64,000 nucleotides of DNA from Sandaracinaceae bacterium (GTDB taxonomy: Bacteria; Myxococcota_A; Polyangia; Polyangiales; Sandaracinaceae), in contig JAHBWG010000006.1 in NCBI GenBank assembly GCA_019637095.1, forward strand, positions 1 through 64,000, read 5' to 3'. Numbering within the stretch: position 1 is the first letter of the stretch; each line of letters opens with the position of its first letter. Under the pieces are notes generated by a model. That model was not told the DNA's origin and did not search any database. It saw only the letters and a list, made by a program, of their open reading frames with translations. Both the position numbers and the translations under genes were made by a program. Below are positions 27,934-40,449 of the stretch, piece after piece.

Positions 27934-28845
27934 ATGACCCGCCACGCGCTCGCGATGGCCCTCGCCTGCCTCGGGCTCGCGCTGCCGCTCCTGCCGCAGC
28001 TCGACGAGCCGCGCCTCGCGCTGAGCGCGCCGGACATCGTGTGGCTCGAGGGCGCGACGTTCGTGATGGGGGCGAGCGAGCGCGACGTCGCGTACGCGGT
28101 GCAGATCTGCCGCGAGGCGCGGCCCTTGAACCTCGACTCGCCGAGCCCCGTCTTCGACGGAGCGTGCTCGGAGATGCGCTTCGCGCGCGAGCTGCCGCGG
28201 CGGCGCGTGTGGACGGCGGCCTACGGGATGGATCGCCACGAGGTCACCCACGGGCGCTGGCGCGCGTGCGTCGCGGCGGGGCGCTGCGCGCCCGCGCGGG
28301 TGCGCGACGAGGACCCGCGGATCGCCGGCGCGCGCATGCCCGTCGCGGGCGTGACCTGGGCCGAGGCGGAGCGCTTCTGCGCGTACGCGGGCGGTCGCCT
28401 CCCGACCGACGCCGAGTGGGAGCGCGCGGCGCGCGGCGCGCACCCGGATCACCGCTTCCCGTGGGGCCGCCTCTACAACGATCGGCTCGCGAACCACGGG
28501 CGCTCCCCGCGCGGGCCCGACCCGGTCGACGGCCACACGTTCGCGGCGCCCGTCGGCTCGTACCCGGACGGCGCGAGCGCGTACGGGCTCCTCGACGTCG
28601 CGGGCAACGTCTGGGAGTGGACGGCGAGCCCGCCGCGCGACGACGAGGTCGGGATGGGCGCCGACCCTTCCGTCTACCGGCTGATCCGCGGGGGCTCGTG
28701 GGCGCAGCCGCCCGAGGCGCTGCGCGTGACCCACCGCGCGTGGCAGCCGATGGCGGCCGCGCCGGGCGACGTGGGCCTGCGCTGCGCGTACGACCGCCCA
28801 GCGCTTGCGAGAGGGGGGCGGTCCGCTATCCTGCCGCCCCCATGA
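27934..28845 (+). CDS. SUMF1/FGE-fold secreted protein
   Basis: 303 residues. A short N-terminal hydrophobic segment (about 5-20) suggests export. The formylglycine-generating-enzyme fold shows in order: VWLEGATFVMGASERD, YGMDRHEVTHGRWRAC, GVTWAEAERFCAYAGG, RLPTDAEWERAARG, GNVWEWTASPP, RGGSWAQPPE and GLRCAY. The closely spaced cysteine pair that true sulfatase-activating enzymes need just before GLRC is absent (here EALRVTHRAWQPM), so it is probably a non-FGE member of the fold. The stop overlaps the next lipoprotein start (ATGA), coupling the two. Confidence 0.8.
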   Translation: MTRHALAMALACLGLALPLLPQLDEPRLALSAPDIVWLEGATFVMGASERDVAYAVQICREARPLNLDSPSPVFDGACSEMRFARELPRRRVWTAAYGMDRHEVTHGRWRACVAAGRCAPARVRDEDPRIAGARMPVAGVTWAEAERFCAYAGGRLPTDAEWERAARGAHPDHRFPWGRLYNDRLANHGRSPRGPDPVDGHTFAAPVGSYPDGASAYGLLDVAGNVWEWTASPPRDDEVGMGADPSVYRLIRGGSWAQPPEALRVTHRAWQPMAAAPGDVGLRCAYDRPALARGGRSAILPPP

Positions 28846-29264
28846 CGAACCGCGCCGCCCCGCTCTTGCTCGCCGCGAGCCTCGCGCTCACCGCCGGGTG
28901 CGCCCAGCAGCTCGGCGAGGTCTGCCAGCGCTACGGGACCGCCGGCGGCTCGGACTGCGCAGCCGGCCTCGAGTGCTGCGGCGAGACGCGGACGTGCGAT
29001 GGCCTGCGCGCGCGCGGCATCTGCGTGACGCCCGGGACGTGCACGGAGCCGCCGCCGCTCGTCTGCGGGGACGCGGGCTCGGCCGACGCGGCAGCGAGCG
29101 AGGACGCCGGTCCGGCGCCCGCCGACGCGGGGACCGACGCCGGGGACGACGCGGGCAGCGACGCGGGCTTCGACGCGGGCCCCGACGAGACGCCCGACGC
29201 GGGCTTCGACGCCGGGCCGGACGAAGCGGACGCGGGCTCCGACGCCGGCCTCGACGCGGGCTGA
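28842..29264 (+). CDS. Small lipoprotein with Asp-Ala-Gly tail
   Basis: 140 residues. Lipobox LTAGC; a compact cysteine domain (about 20-77) with seven cysteines after the lipid site (EVCQRYG, DCAAGLECCGETRTCDG, CVTPGTC, LVCGD). The second half is a low-complexity run of DAG/DAGSDAG units to the end. The tail resembles the linkers of the other lipoproteins in the window, but here no domain follows it, so the gene may be a spacer-type surface protein or have lost its C-terminal part. It overlaps the SUMF1-like gene. Confidence 0.7.
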   Translation: MTNRAAPLLLAASLALTAGCAQQLGEVCQRYGTAGGSDCAAGLECCGETRTCDGLRARGICVTPGTCTEPPPLVCGDAGSADAAASEDAGPAPADAGTDAGDDAGSDAGFDAGPDETPDAGFDAGPDEADAGSDAGLDAG

Positions 29265-29372
29265 AAGCCGCGCTGGAGCGCGCACGCGGAGCTGCGTCCG
29301 CCGCGTGGGACGGGGGCGCGCGACCGAGAGCGCTCGCGCCGCGGGGCCCGCGCGGGGTACGATCCGCTCGCG

Positions 29373-31343
29373 ATGAAGGTCTGCCCGCGCTGCTCCGAGC
29401 TCTACCCGGACGACGCGGCCCATTGTCCCAAGGACGCGACGCCGCTGCGCACCGTCCTCGACCCGCTGATCGGCAAGACGGTCGGCGGGCGCTTCCGCCT
29501 CATCCAGCGGCTCGGCACCGGCGGCATGTCGAGCGTCTACCTCGCGCGCCACGTGCTCATCGATCGTCTCATGGCGATCAAGACGCTGCGGCGCGACCTC
29601 GCGCGCGATCCCGTGCAGCGCGACCGGTTCCTGCGCGAGGCGCGCGCCGTCAACCGCATCAACCACGACAACATCGTGGAGATCTCGGACTTCGGCGAGA
29701 CCGACGACGGGCTCGTGTATCTCGTCATGGAGTACGTGCCGGGAGAGCCGCTGCTCAAGCTGCTCTCGGACGGGCCGATGGCGATCCTGCGCGCGCTCGA
29801 CATCGCGGAGCAGTGCGCCAACGCGCTCGCGCGCGCGCACCAGATGGGCGTGATCCATCGCGACCTCAAGCCCGAGAACATCCTGATCGTGCAGCGCAAG
29901 GAGCGGCGCGACTTCGTGAAGCTCCTCGACTTCGGGATCGCGAAGATCCTCGACGCGCCCTCGCTCACCGGCTCGCAGCAGATCTTCGGCACGCCCGGCT
30001 ACATCGCGCCCGAGTACATCCAGTCGACGGACATCGACGGACGCGCGGACCTCTACTCCCTCGGCTGCATCCTCTACGAGCTCGTCACCGGCGCGCTGCC
30101 GTTCGACTACGAGTACCCCGGCGACCTGCTGGTCAAGCACGTGACCGAGCCGCCGGTGCGGCCCTCGCTGCGGCACCCCGACGTGGATCCGTCGGTCGAG
30201 GAGTTCCTGCTGCGCTGCCTCGAGAAGAACCCGGAGAACCGCTTCCGGGACGCCTTCCACTTCAACGCCGAGCTGCGCGCGCTGCGGGAGCGGCTCGGGC
30301 CAGGCGACTCGTGGGGCGGGCTCGACGAGACGCGGGTCCCGAGCGATCCGGTCCCGCGCTCGGGCGAGCGCGCGGTGCCCGAGAGCATCCTCAGCTCGCT
30401 CGCGCGCGCGATCGAGCGCGCGGAGGACGCGGAGGCCGCGCGCGCCGATCAGAGCGGGCCGCGCCCGATGACCGCGCCGTACGGCGTCGGCGCGCCGCGC
30501 GACACGCTGCCGGACGGTGTCCCCCGGCCCGACCTGGCGCCGGTGGTGCCGATCGACGACCCCGACGCCCTCCACATCCCGACGCCCCCTGCGCTCGACG
30601 GCGATCTCAGGCCCGGCGCGATCGAGGCGGGCGCACCCGACGAAGACCAGGCGCCCACGCCGCTGCAGGTCAACCGCGACGGGCTCGTCGGCGCGCGGCG
30701 CTGGCGCCAGCGCTACGACGCGATCCGTCAGGCCCTCGACGAGCTCGAGGGCGAGGAGCCCTCACCGCCCGAGGTCGAGCACTCGATGGCCTTCGCGGCC
30801 CGCACGCTCGAGGAGCTCGAGGAGGCGGTGGCGCAGAGCCAGGCGCACCAGGAGGCGGTCGAGGCGCTCACCGAGCGGGCGCGCGACTTCCGCTCGACGC
30901 TCGGGCGCGCGATGGACCAGGTCGCCGCGCGCCTGTCCGAGCAGCGCGGGCAGTTCGACTCGCTCGTCGCGCGGCGCAACAGCCTGCGCGCGCGGCGCGA
31001 GGTGGCGCGCGTGAAGCTCAAGCGCGGCGTCGGGAGCGAGGGCGAGGCGGACGCGCTGCTCTGGGAGCTCGCCGCGATCGAGGAGGAGCTGCGCGCGGCC
31101 GGCGTCGAGTGCGACGCCCTCGAGGCCCGCCGCGTCGAGCTCGCCGCGGAGCTCGACGCGCACAACGAGACGTTCGAGGCGGAGCGCGCGCACCTCGTCA
31201 GGGTGCTCGGCGCGCAGATGCGCCAGCTCGAGGGCACGGCGAACGCGCTGCGGCGCCCGCTCGAAGACGTGGAGGCGCACATCCGCGGCGCGTGGCCCTC
31301 GCGCCCGCCCGCGCCGATGCCCGGCACGTCCTCGTCGGCGTGA
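29373..31343 (+). CDS. Ser/Thr protein kinase with N-terminal zinc-ribbon-like motif and coiled-coil tail
   Basis: 656 residues, cytoplasmic. The N-terminus (CPRCSELYPDDAAHCPKDA, three cysteines and a histidine) looks like a small zinc ribbon. The Hanks-type kinase domain (about 42-300) is complete: glycine loop GTGGMSSVY, Lys70, HRD with Asp164, DFG with Asp186, GTPGYIAPEY. After an acidic, proline-rich linker, about 430-640 is mostly helical coiled coil (EHSMAFAARTLEELEEAVAQ). No membrane segment is seen. It precedes the second kinase by 66 bases, which suggests a shared transcript. Substrate unknown. Confidence 0.9.
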   Translation: MKVCPRCSELYPDDAAHCPKDATPLRTVLDPLIGKTVGGRFRLIQRLGTGGMSSVYLARHVLIDRLMAIKTLRRDLARDPVQRDRFLREARAVNRINHDNIVEISDFGETDDGLVYLVMEYVPGEPLLKLLSDGPMAILRALDIAEQCANALARAHQMGVIHRDLKPENILIVQRKERRDFVKLLDFGIAKILDAPSLTGSQQIFGTPGYIAPEYIQSTDIDGRADLYSLGCILYELVTGALPFDYEYPGDLLVKHVTEPPVRPSLRHPDVDPSVEEFLLRCLEKNPENRFRDAFHFNAELRALRERLGPGDSWGGLDETRVPSDPVPRSGERAVPESILSSLARAIERAEDAEAARADQSGPRPMTAPYGVGAPRDTLPDGVPRPDLAPVVPIDDPDALHIPTPPALDGDLRPGAIEAGAPDEDQAPTPLQVNRDGLVGARRWRQRYDAIRQALDELEGEEPSPPEVEHSMAFAARTLEELEEAVAQSQAHQEAVEALTERARDFRSTLGRAMDQVAARLSEQRGQFDSLVARRNSLRARREVARVKLKRGVGSEGEADALLWELAAIEEELRAAGVECDALEARRVELAAELDAHNETFEAERAHLVRVLGAQMRQLEGTANALRRPLEDVEAHIRGAWPSRPPAPMPGTSSSA

Positions 31344-31409
31344 GCGCCGGCGGCGGGGCGCGCGAAGAGCGTCCCCCGGGCTCGCGCGGAGCGCGTACCA
31401 TGCTGCGCG

Positions 31410-35066
<3,657 letters not shown>

Positions 35067-35170
35067 AGCAGCGCGCCTCGCCCGACTCCGACCGCCTCGG
35101 CCCGGCCGCGGCGCGGCGGCGAGGTCGCTGGACGCGGGGGCGCGGGTGGCGCATAGAGAGCCGCCGGAGC

Positions 35171-36073
35171 ATGGCGGAAGCACGGGCCGGACGGGTCGCG
35201 ATCGTGGGGCGACCCAACGTCGGGAAGAGCACGCTGTTGAACGCGGTGCTCGGGCAGAAGCTCGCGATCACGACGCCGCGGCCCGGGACGACGCGCTCGT
35301 GCCTGCTCGGCGTGTACTACCGCGAGGAGCCGCCGACGCAGATCGCGTTCATCGACACGCCGGGGCTCGAGCGGCCGCGCAGCGTGCTCGGCCGGGTGCT
35401 CGCCGAGGAGGCGCAGGGCTCGCTCGAGGACGCGGACGTGGTGCTCTTCCTCGTCGACGCGACGCGCGGCGATCCCATCGCGCGCGAGGACGAGGAGGTG
35501 CTCTCGCGCATCCGCCTCGTCGACAAGCCGGTCGTGCTCGCGCTCAACAAGGTCGACCGCGTGAAGGACAAGACCGAGCTGCTGCCCAAGCTCGCCGCGT
35601 GGCACGAGCGGCACGCGCTCGACGCGCTCGTCCCGCTCTCCGCGCTGCGCGGCGACAACGTCGAGGCGCTCTTCGGCGAGCTGCGCGCGCGGCTGCCCGA
35701 GGGCGAGCTGTACCCGCCGGACTTCCTCACGGACCGACCCGAGCGCTTCTTCGCGGCCGAGCGCGTGCGCGAGGCGATCATCGGCCACACGCGCGAGGAG
35801 GTCCCGCACGCGGTCGCGGTGACGATCGAGGAGTTCGCCGACGAGCCGGGGCTGACGCGCATCGCGGCGACCATCCACGTCGACCGCACGTCGCACAAGG
35901 GCATCCTCATCGGCGCCGGCGGCGAGCGCCTCAAGGCGATCGGCACGGCCGCGCGCCTCGAGATCGAGGAGCTGCTCGAGCGCAAGGTGTTCCTCAAGCT
36001 CTGGGTGAAGGTGGACGAGGACTGGACGCGCGACGCGGAGCGCGTGCGGCGCCTCACCCGCGGGGGCGACTGA
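35171..36073 (+). CDS. era: GTPase Era
   Basis: 300 residues. G domain: GRPNVGKSTLLN (G1), DTPGLERPRS (G3), NKVDR (G4) and a C-terminal KH domain with the SHKGILIGAGGERLKAIGT block, the RNA-binding signature of Era. Era helps 30S ribosome maturation at 16S rRNA. The ATG at 35171 matches family length. It ends three bases before der, so both ribosome-assembly GTPases are in one transcription unit, an arrangement seen in several bacterial groups. Confidence 0.95.
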   Translation: MAEARAGRVAIVGRPNVGKSTLLNAVLGQKLAITTPRPGTTRSCLLGVYYREEPPTQIAFIDTPGLERPRSVLGRVLAEEAQGSLEDADVVLFLVDATRGDPIAREDEEVLSRIRLVDKPVVLALNKVDRVKDKTELLPKLAAWHERHALDALVPLSALRGDNVEALFGELRARLPEGELYPPDFLTDRPERFFAAERVREAIIGHTREEVPHAVAVTIEEFADEPGLTRIAATIHVDRTSHKGILIGAGGERLKAIGTAARLEIEELLERKVFLKLWVKVDEDWTRDAERVRRLTRGGD

Positions 36074-36076
36074 GCG

Positions 36077-37465
36077 ATGCCCCGCTCCGCGCGCACGCCC
36101 GGGCGCGACAACCCGCTGCCCGCCAACGCGGTGGGGCACCGGCCCGTGGTCGCGATCGTCGGGCGGCCCAACGTCGGCAAGAGCACGCTCTTCAACCGGC
36201 TCGTCGGGCAGCACCTCGCGATCGTCGAGGACGTGCCCGGCGTCACGCGCGACCGCCACTACGCGGACGCGCTCGTGCTCGGCCGCGAGTGCGTGATCGT
36301 CGACACCGGCGGGTTCGATCCGCACAGCGACGACCCGATGGCCGAGGGCATCGCGGAGCACGTGCGCCTCGCCCTCGACGAGGCGGACGTGATCGTATGC
36401 GTGCTCGACGCGACGAGCGGCGTGATGCCCGCGGACCGCGAGGCGGTCGCGCTGCTGCGGCCGACCGCCAAGCCGGTGATCTACGTCGGCAACAAGGCGG
36501 ACTCGCCCAAGCGCGAGCAAGCGGCGATGTCGCTCTACGAGCTGGGCATCGACGCGCTGCTTCCGGTCAGCGCGCAGCACGGCATCGGCTTCGGAGATCT
36601 CGAGGACCGGATCGCCGAGGCCCTGCCGCCACCCGCCGACGACGCGACGTCACCCGAGCACGAGGGCCTGCCGCGCCTGGCGATCGTCGGGCGGCCGAAC
36701 GCCGGCAAGTCCTCGCTCGTCAACCAGCTGCTGGGCGAGGCGCGCCAGCTCGTCGACGACCGCCCGGGCACGACCGTCGACAGCATCGACACGCTGATCG
36801 AGGCCGACGGCGAGCGCTACGTGCTGATCGACACCGCGGGCATCCGGCGCAAGCGCGCGGTCAAGAAGGAGCTCGGCGTCGAGGGGCTGAGCGTGATGAA
36901 GGCGATCCGCGCCATCGAGCGCTCCGACGCGGTGGTGCTGATGATCGACGCCGACGACGGCGTCGCCGAGCAGGACGCGCGCCTCGCCGGCCTCGCGGTG
37001 GATCGCGGCCGCGCGCTCGTCGTCGCGCTGAACAAGAGCGACCTGCTCGACGCGGAGCGCCGCAAGCGCGCGATCGCGCGCACCCGCGAGGTCCTCGCCT
37101 TCGCGCCGTGGGCGCCGATCGTCGTGATCAGCGCCCGCACGGGGCGCGCGACGAAGAAGCTCCTCTCGACCGTGGCGGCCGCGCTCGTCGAGCACCAGCG
37201 GCGCGTGCCCACGGCGGAGCTCAACCGCTTCTTCGACGAGGTGCTCGAGCACCACCCGCCGCCCACCCAGAAGGGCCGCGCGATCCGCCTGTTCTACGTG
37301 ACGCAGGCGGCGACGCGGCCGCCGACGTTCGTGGCGATGACCAACGAGCCCAAGCTCGTGCACTTCAGCTACCAGCGCTACGTCATCAACGCGATCCGCA
37401 AGCGCTTCGGCTTCGAGGGCGTCCCCGTCCGCGTGTTCTACCGGCAGCGACGCCGCCGCGAGTGA
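36077..37465 (+). CDS. der: GTPase Der (EngA)
   Basis: 462 residues. It has the two tandem G domains unique to Der: the first with GRPNVGKSTLFN and DTGGFDPH, the second with GRPNAGKSSLVN and DTAGIRRKR, followed by the C-terminal KH-like domain (RFFDEVLEHHPPPTQKGRAI). Der is needed for 50S ribosomal subunit assembly. A short N-terminal extension (PRSARTPGRDNPLPANAVGH) precedes the first G domain and is not typical. It lies three bases after era and should be co-translated with it. Confidence 0.96.
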   Translation: MPRSARTPGRDNPLPANAVGHRPVVAIVGRPNVGKSTLFNRLVGQHLAIVEDVPGVTRDRHYADALVLGRECVIVDTGGFDPHSDDPMAEGIAEHVRLALDEADVIVCVLDATSGVMPADREAVALLRPTAKPVIYVGNKADSPKREQAAMSLYELGIDALLPVSAQHGIGFGDLEDRIAEALPPPADDATSPEHEGLPRLAIVGRPNAGKSSLVNQLLGEARQLVDDRPGTTVDSIDTLIEADGERYVLIDTAGIRRKRAVKKELGVEGLSVMKAIRAIERSDAVVLMIDADDGVAEQDARLAGLAVDRGRALVVALNKSDLLDAERRKRAIARTREVLAFAPWAPIVVISARTGRATKKLLSTVAAALVEHQRRVPTAELNRFFDEVLEHHPPPTQKGRAIRLFYVTQAATRPPTFVAMTNEPKLVHFSYQRYVINAIRKRFGFEGVPVRVFYRQRRRRE

Positions 37466-37548
37466 CCGCCGAGATTCCCTCTAGCATCAGCGTGATGCTG
37501 ACCGCCGCCACACCGACCCTCATCGCGCGACGGCTCGCCGACGCGCTC

Positions 37549-39549
37549 TCAGAAGTCTGGCAGGTCCATGCCGACGCCGCCGTCGACCATCACCAGAGGG
37601 CCGGCGTCGTGGCCGCCCGCGTCGAAGCCCGCGTCGAGGCCGACGCCGGCGTCCAAGCCCGCGTCGAAGCCGACGCCGGCGTCGAAGCCGCCCGCGCCTC
37701 CGTCCGGCGGGATGCACGCGCCGGCCATGCACGCGTCGCCGACCGGGCAGCAGGTGATCCCGTCGCAGCACGTGAAGCCGGCGCCGCAGCAGCTCGCGCC
37801 GCAACACGCCCCGGACGGGCAGCACGTCCCGCCGCAGCAGGTCGCGCCGGCGCCGCAGCACGCGCCCATGCAGCAGGTCGCGCCCGCGCCGCAGCAGTAG
37901 CCGCCCGAGTCCTCGCAGCACTGCGGCGTGGCGCCCGAGCACCCGGTCGTCATGCAGGCGTTGCAGCCGGGGATCGGGGTGTGCTCGCACCGGCCCAGGA
38001 CGCAGCGATCCTCGGTGCACGGATCGCTGTCGACGCAGTCGGGACCGCCGAAACACGACGTGCACCCGGCGATGGCCGTGCTCGTGCACTGGTTGGCGTC
38101 ACACGCGTCCGTCGTGCACGCGTTTGCGTCGTCGCACTCGCCCACGCTCGTGCAGCACGGGTGGGGGAGCGGCGTGTGGAAGCACGTCCCGCCGAAGCAC
38201 TGGTCGTCGGAGCACGGCCCCATATCGGGGCAGTCGGTCGAGAGCACGCACTCGGGCGTCCCGCCGTCGTCCATGCCGCACGCGTCGCCGGTCACCGTGC
38301 AGATCCCGCCCATGCAGGCGTTCGTCGTGCAGGCGATCCCGTCGTCGCAGGTGCGCAGGTCGTCGGGCGTGTAGGTGCAGATCCCGGCCTCGCACGAGCG
38401 CGCGTTGCAGGCGCGCGGCGCGCACGCGCGATCACATGCCCCGCAGTGCGCGAGATCGCCGCGGAGGTTGCGCTCGCAGCCGTTGGACGCGACGCCGTCG
38501 CAGTCCTCGAACCCGGGCAGGCAGGTGAAGCCGCAGATGCCGCCGCTGCACGTCGCGGTCGCGTTGGGGACGCTGGGGCACGCGGCGCCGCAGCCGTCGC
38601 AGTGCAGCGGGTCGCGCCCGACCTCGACGCAGCTCCCCATGCACGCGGTGAGCGGCGCGTCACACGAGGCGACGCAGCGGTAGCCCGCCGCCTGCGGAGC
38701 GCAGAACAGCCCGCCCGTGCACGCGCGGCCGCACTCGCCGCAGTTCGTCGCGGTCGAGAGCGGCGTCTCGCAGCCGGGCGTCGCCTCGACGCAGTCGCCG
38801 AACCCGGCGTTGCAGACGCCGACCCCGCAGACGCCGTCGACGCACGCGGGCGTCGCGTTCGGTACCGTGCAAGGGGTGTTGCACATGCCGCAGTGCTCGA
38901 GGCTGCCGTCGAGGTCGAAGTCCTCGTCGACCTCGCCGTCGCAGTCGTCGTCGCGACGGTTGCACGCCTCCTCGGCGGCGACGCAGCCGTCCGGCACGAA
39001 CGCGTCGCGGCCGGCGTCGAGCGGCACGCCCGCGTCGCGCGTGGCCGCGTCCATCACCCCACCGTCGCGCGGGTAGCCCTGCTCCGGGTCGAACGGGGTC
39101 GGCTCCGGGATCGGGACGCACCGCGCGCCGATGCACGTGCTGTCGAGGTCCTCGCAGGGGACGCCGATGCACGAGTCCTGGATGAGCAGGTAGAGGTGGA
39201 CCGTCTGCCCGTCGACGTAGCTCGACTGCAGGCGCGCGAGCGCGACCGGCGCGCCCGTGGCGTTCGCCGTCGGGTACGCGGCCGCCTCGAGCCGGAAGAA
39301 GCGCGACCCGTCGTTGGCGAGCGGGTGCAACGACACGCGCCACACGTAGAGCGGACCCGCGACCGGCTCGATGACGTCCGGCTCGGTCGCGAACGTCCCG
39401 TCGCGCGCGCGCCCCCAGATGCGGATCTGGATGCTGCGCGTCATCTCGCGCACGCCGGGCTCGGCGTCGACGTGCACCATCACCTGCGTCGGCGCGGGCG
39501 CGCACGCGGCGAGCGCGACGGCGAGCCACGGCGCGAGCCGCGCGCGCAT
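37549..39549 (-). CDS. Cys-rich surface lipoprotein with tandem CC repeats
   Basis: 666 residues. Lipobox VALAAC. The first 160 residues are a beta-type domain without cysteines (VMVHVDAEPGVREMTRSI). An Asp-Gly linker follows, then about 400 residues packed with cysteines: MopE-like segments (CNRRDDDCDGEVDED), several C..C..C blocks, and near 560-630 a run of double cysteines spaced five to seven residues apart (GATCCMGACCGAGATCCGG). The end is a run of FDAG/LDAG units and an odd hydrophobic close. MopE-type motifs occur in proteins found on bacterial surfaces. Its ATG overlaps the PEGA gene stop by one base. Confidence 0.8.
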   Translation of the reverse strand: MRARLAPWLAVALAACAPAPTQVMVHVDAEPGVREMTRSIQIRIWGRARDGTFATEPDVIEPVAGPLYVWRVSLHPLANDGSRFFRLEAAAYPTANATGAPVALARLQSSYVDGQTVHLYLLIQDSCIGVPCEDLDSTCIGARCVPIPEPTPFDPEQGYPRDGGVMDAATRDAGVPLDAGRDAFVPDGCVAAEEACNRRDDDCDGEVDEDFDLDGSLEHCGMCNTPCTVPNATPACVDGVCGVGVCNAGFGDCVEATPGCETPLSTATNCGECGRACTGGLFCAPQAAGYRCVASCDAPLTACMGSCVEVGRDPLHCDGCGAACPSVPNATATCSGGICGFTCLPGFEDCDGVASNGCERNLRGDLAHCGACDRACAPRACNARSCEAGICTYTPDDLRTCDDGIACTTNACMGGICTVTGDACGMDDGGTPECVLSTDCPDMGPCSDDQCFGGTCFHTPLPHPCCTSVGECDDANACTTDACDANQCTSTAIAGCTSCFGGPDCVDSDPCTEDRCVLGRCEHTPIPGCNACMTTGCSGATPQCCEDSGGYCCGAGATCCMGACCGAGATCCGGTCCPSGACCGASCCGAGFTCCDGITCCPVGDACMAGACIPPDGGAGGFDAGVGFDAGLDAGVGLDAGFDAGGHDAGPLVMVDGGVGMDLPDF

Positions 39550-40391
39550 CAGAAGCGCACCTCGAAGAGCGGCGCGTGGGGCGGCGCCGCGTCGCGCAGC
39601 GTCGCGTGCGCCGTGCCGCTGTCGCCGAGCGTGTACTGCGGGGGCGGCGGATCGCTGAGGAGCACCGCCGCGACGATCCCCGCCGCGGCGCCCGCCGCGA
39701 GGGCCGCGACGAGCACCCAGAACCACGCCTCGCCCTCGACGCCGCCGCCGCCTTCGCGCCGGTCCTCTGCGTCCGCCTCGCTCACGAGCGCGGCGCGCTC
39801 CGCGGCGGTCATCGCGCGCGCGACGAGCGTCACGCCCACCGTGCGCCCGGCGCCGACCTCGACGCGCTGCTCGGTCAGGACCTGCCCGTGCCGCAGCAGC
39901 GTGACGGTGTGCGTCCCCGGATCGACCGGCTGCTCCACGCCGATCAGCGCCTCGGCCATCGGCGCGCCGTCGAGGTGCACGACGGTCGCCTCCGTCTCGC
40001 CGGTCACCGCGACGCGGAGCCCGCCGAGGCGCGGGCGCAGCTCGTCGAAGAAGCGCTGCGCGAGGATGCGCACCCGCGAGTCCGGGCGCGAATTGCGGAT
40101 CGCCACGCGCAGGTGCTCGGAGGCGGAGACGAGCTGGCCGATCTCGATGAGCGCGAGCGCGAGGTTCGTGCGTGTGACCGGCGAGTCGCGCAGCGCGATC
40201 GAGCGCGCGAACAGATCCGCGGCGCGGGCGTGCTCGCCCGCGTCGACCGCGGCCATGCCTTGATCGAACACCGCGCGCGCCGCGGCCGTCGTCTCGGCGT
40301 CGACCTCCTGCGCGCGCGCCGGCCCGGCGAGCCCCAGGAACAGGGCCGCGTAGAGGACCGCTCGTCCGGCGACGGGGTGCGCCATCCGCAT
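39549..40391 (-). CDS. TPR/PEGA-like membrane protein, second copy
   Basis: 280 residues. ATG 40391 has GGAG eight bases before it. A signal peptide (about 1-28, AGPARAQ), TPR helices (FDQGMAAVDAGEHARAADLF; NLALALIEIGQLVSASEHL) and a PEGA-like beta domain (GGLRVAVTGETEATVVHLDG, PVDPGTHTVTLLRHG) are followed by one helix (WFWVLVAALAAGAAAGIVAAV) and the ending FEVRF. It has the same plan as the gene at 25374-26315, though sequence identity looks low. It is coupled to a Cys-rich lipoprotein and divergent from a kinase gene, which suggests that the kinase regulates or senses this pair. Confidence 0.75.
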   Translation of the reverse strand: MRMAHPVAGRAVLYAALFLGLAGPARAQEVDAETTAAARAVFDQGMAAVDAGEHARAADLFARSIALRDSPVTRTNLALALIEIGQLVSASEHLRVAIRNSRPDSRVRILAQRFFDELRPRLGGLRVAVTGETEATVVHLDGAPMAEALIGVEQPVDPGTHTVTLLRHGQVLTEQRVEVGAGRTVGVTLVARAMTAAERAALVSEADAEDRREGGGGVEGEAWFWVLVAALAAGAAAGIVAAVLLSDPPPPQYTLGDSGTAHATLRDAAPPHAPLFEVRF

Positions 40392-40432
40392 CAGTACGAC
40401 TCCGACATGAGACCGGTTCGCGCTGCGCGCGT

Positions 40433-40448
40433 TATGCTTGGCAGCATA
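40433..40448. promoter_or_regulatory. Inverted repeat at the start of the divergent kinase gene
   Basis: TATGCT (40433-40438) and AGCATA (40443-40448) flank TGGC and end one base before the kinase ATG. In the 58-base divergent spacer this could be an operator for one or both genes. TATGCT could also act as a -10 box. No -35 partner is clear. Confidence 0.4.
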
Positions 40449-40449
40449 C

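Noticed and set aside
25368-29264. A 1298-codon open plus-strand frame across 25.4-29.3 kb
   Set aside because: Its first part runs antisense to the PEGA, Lgt-like and other genes and is Arg/Ala/Glu-rich with poor codon pattern. Only its last 141 codons (the 28842 lipoprotein) are real.
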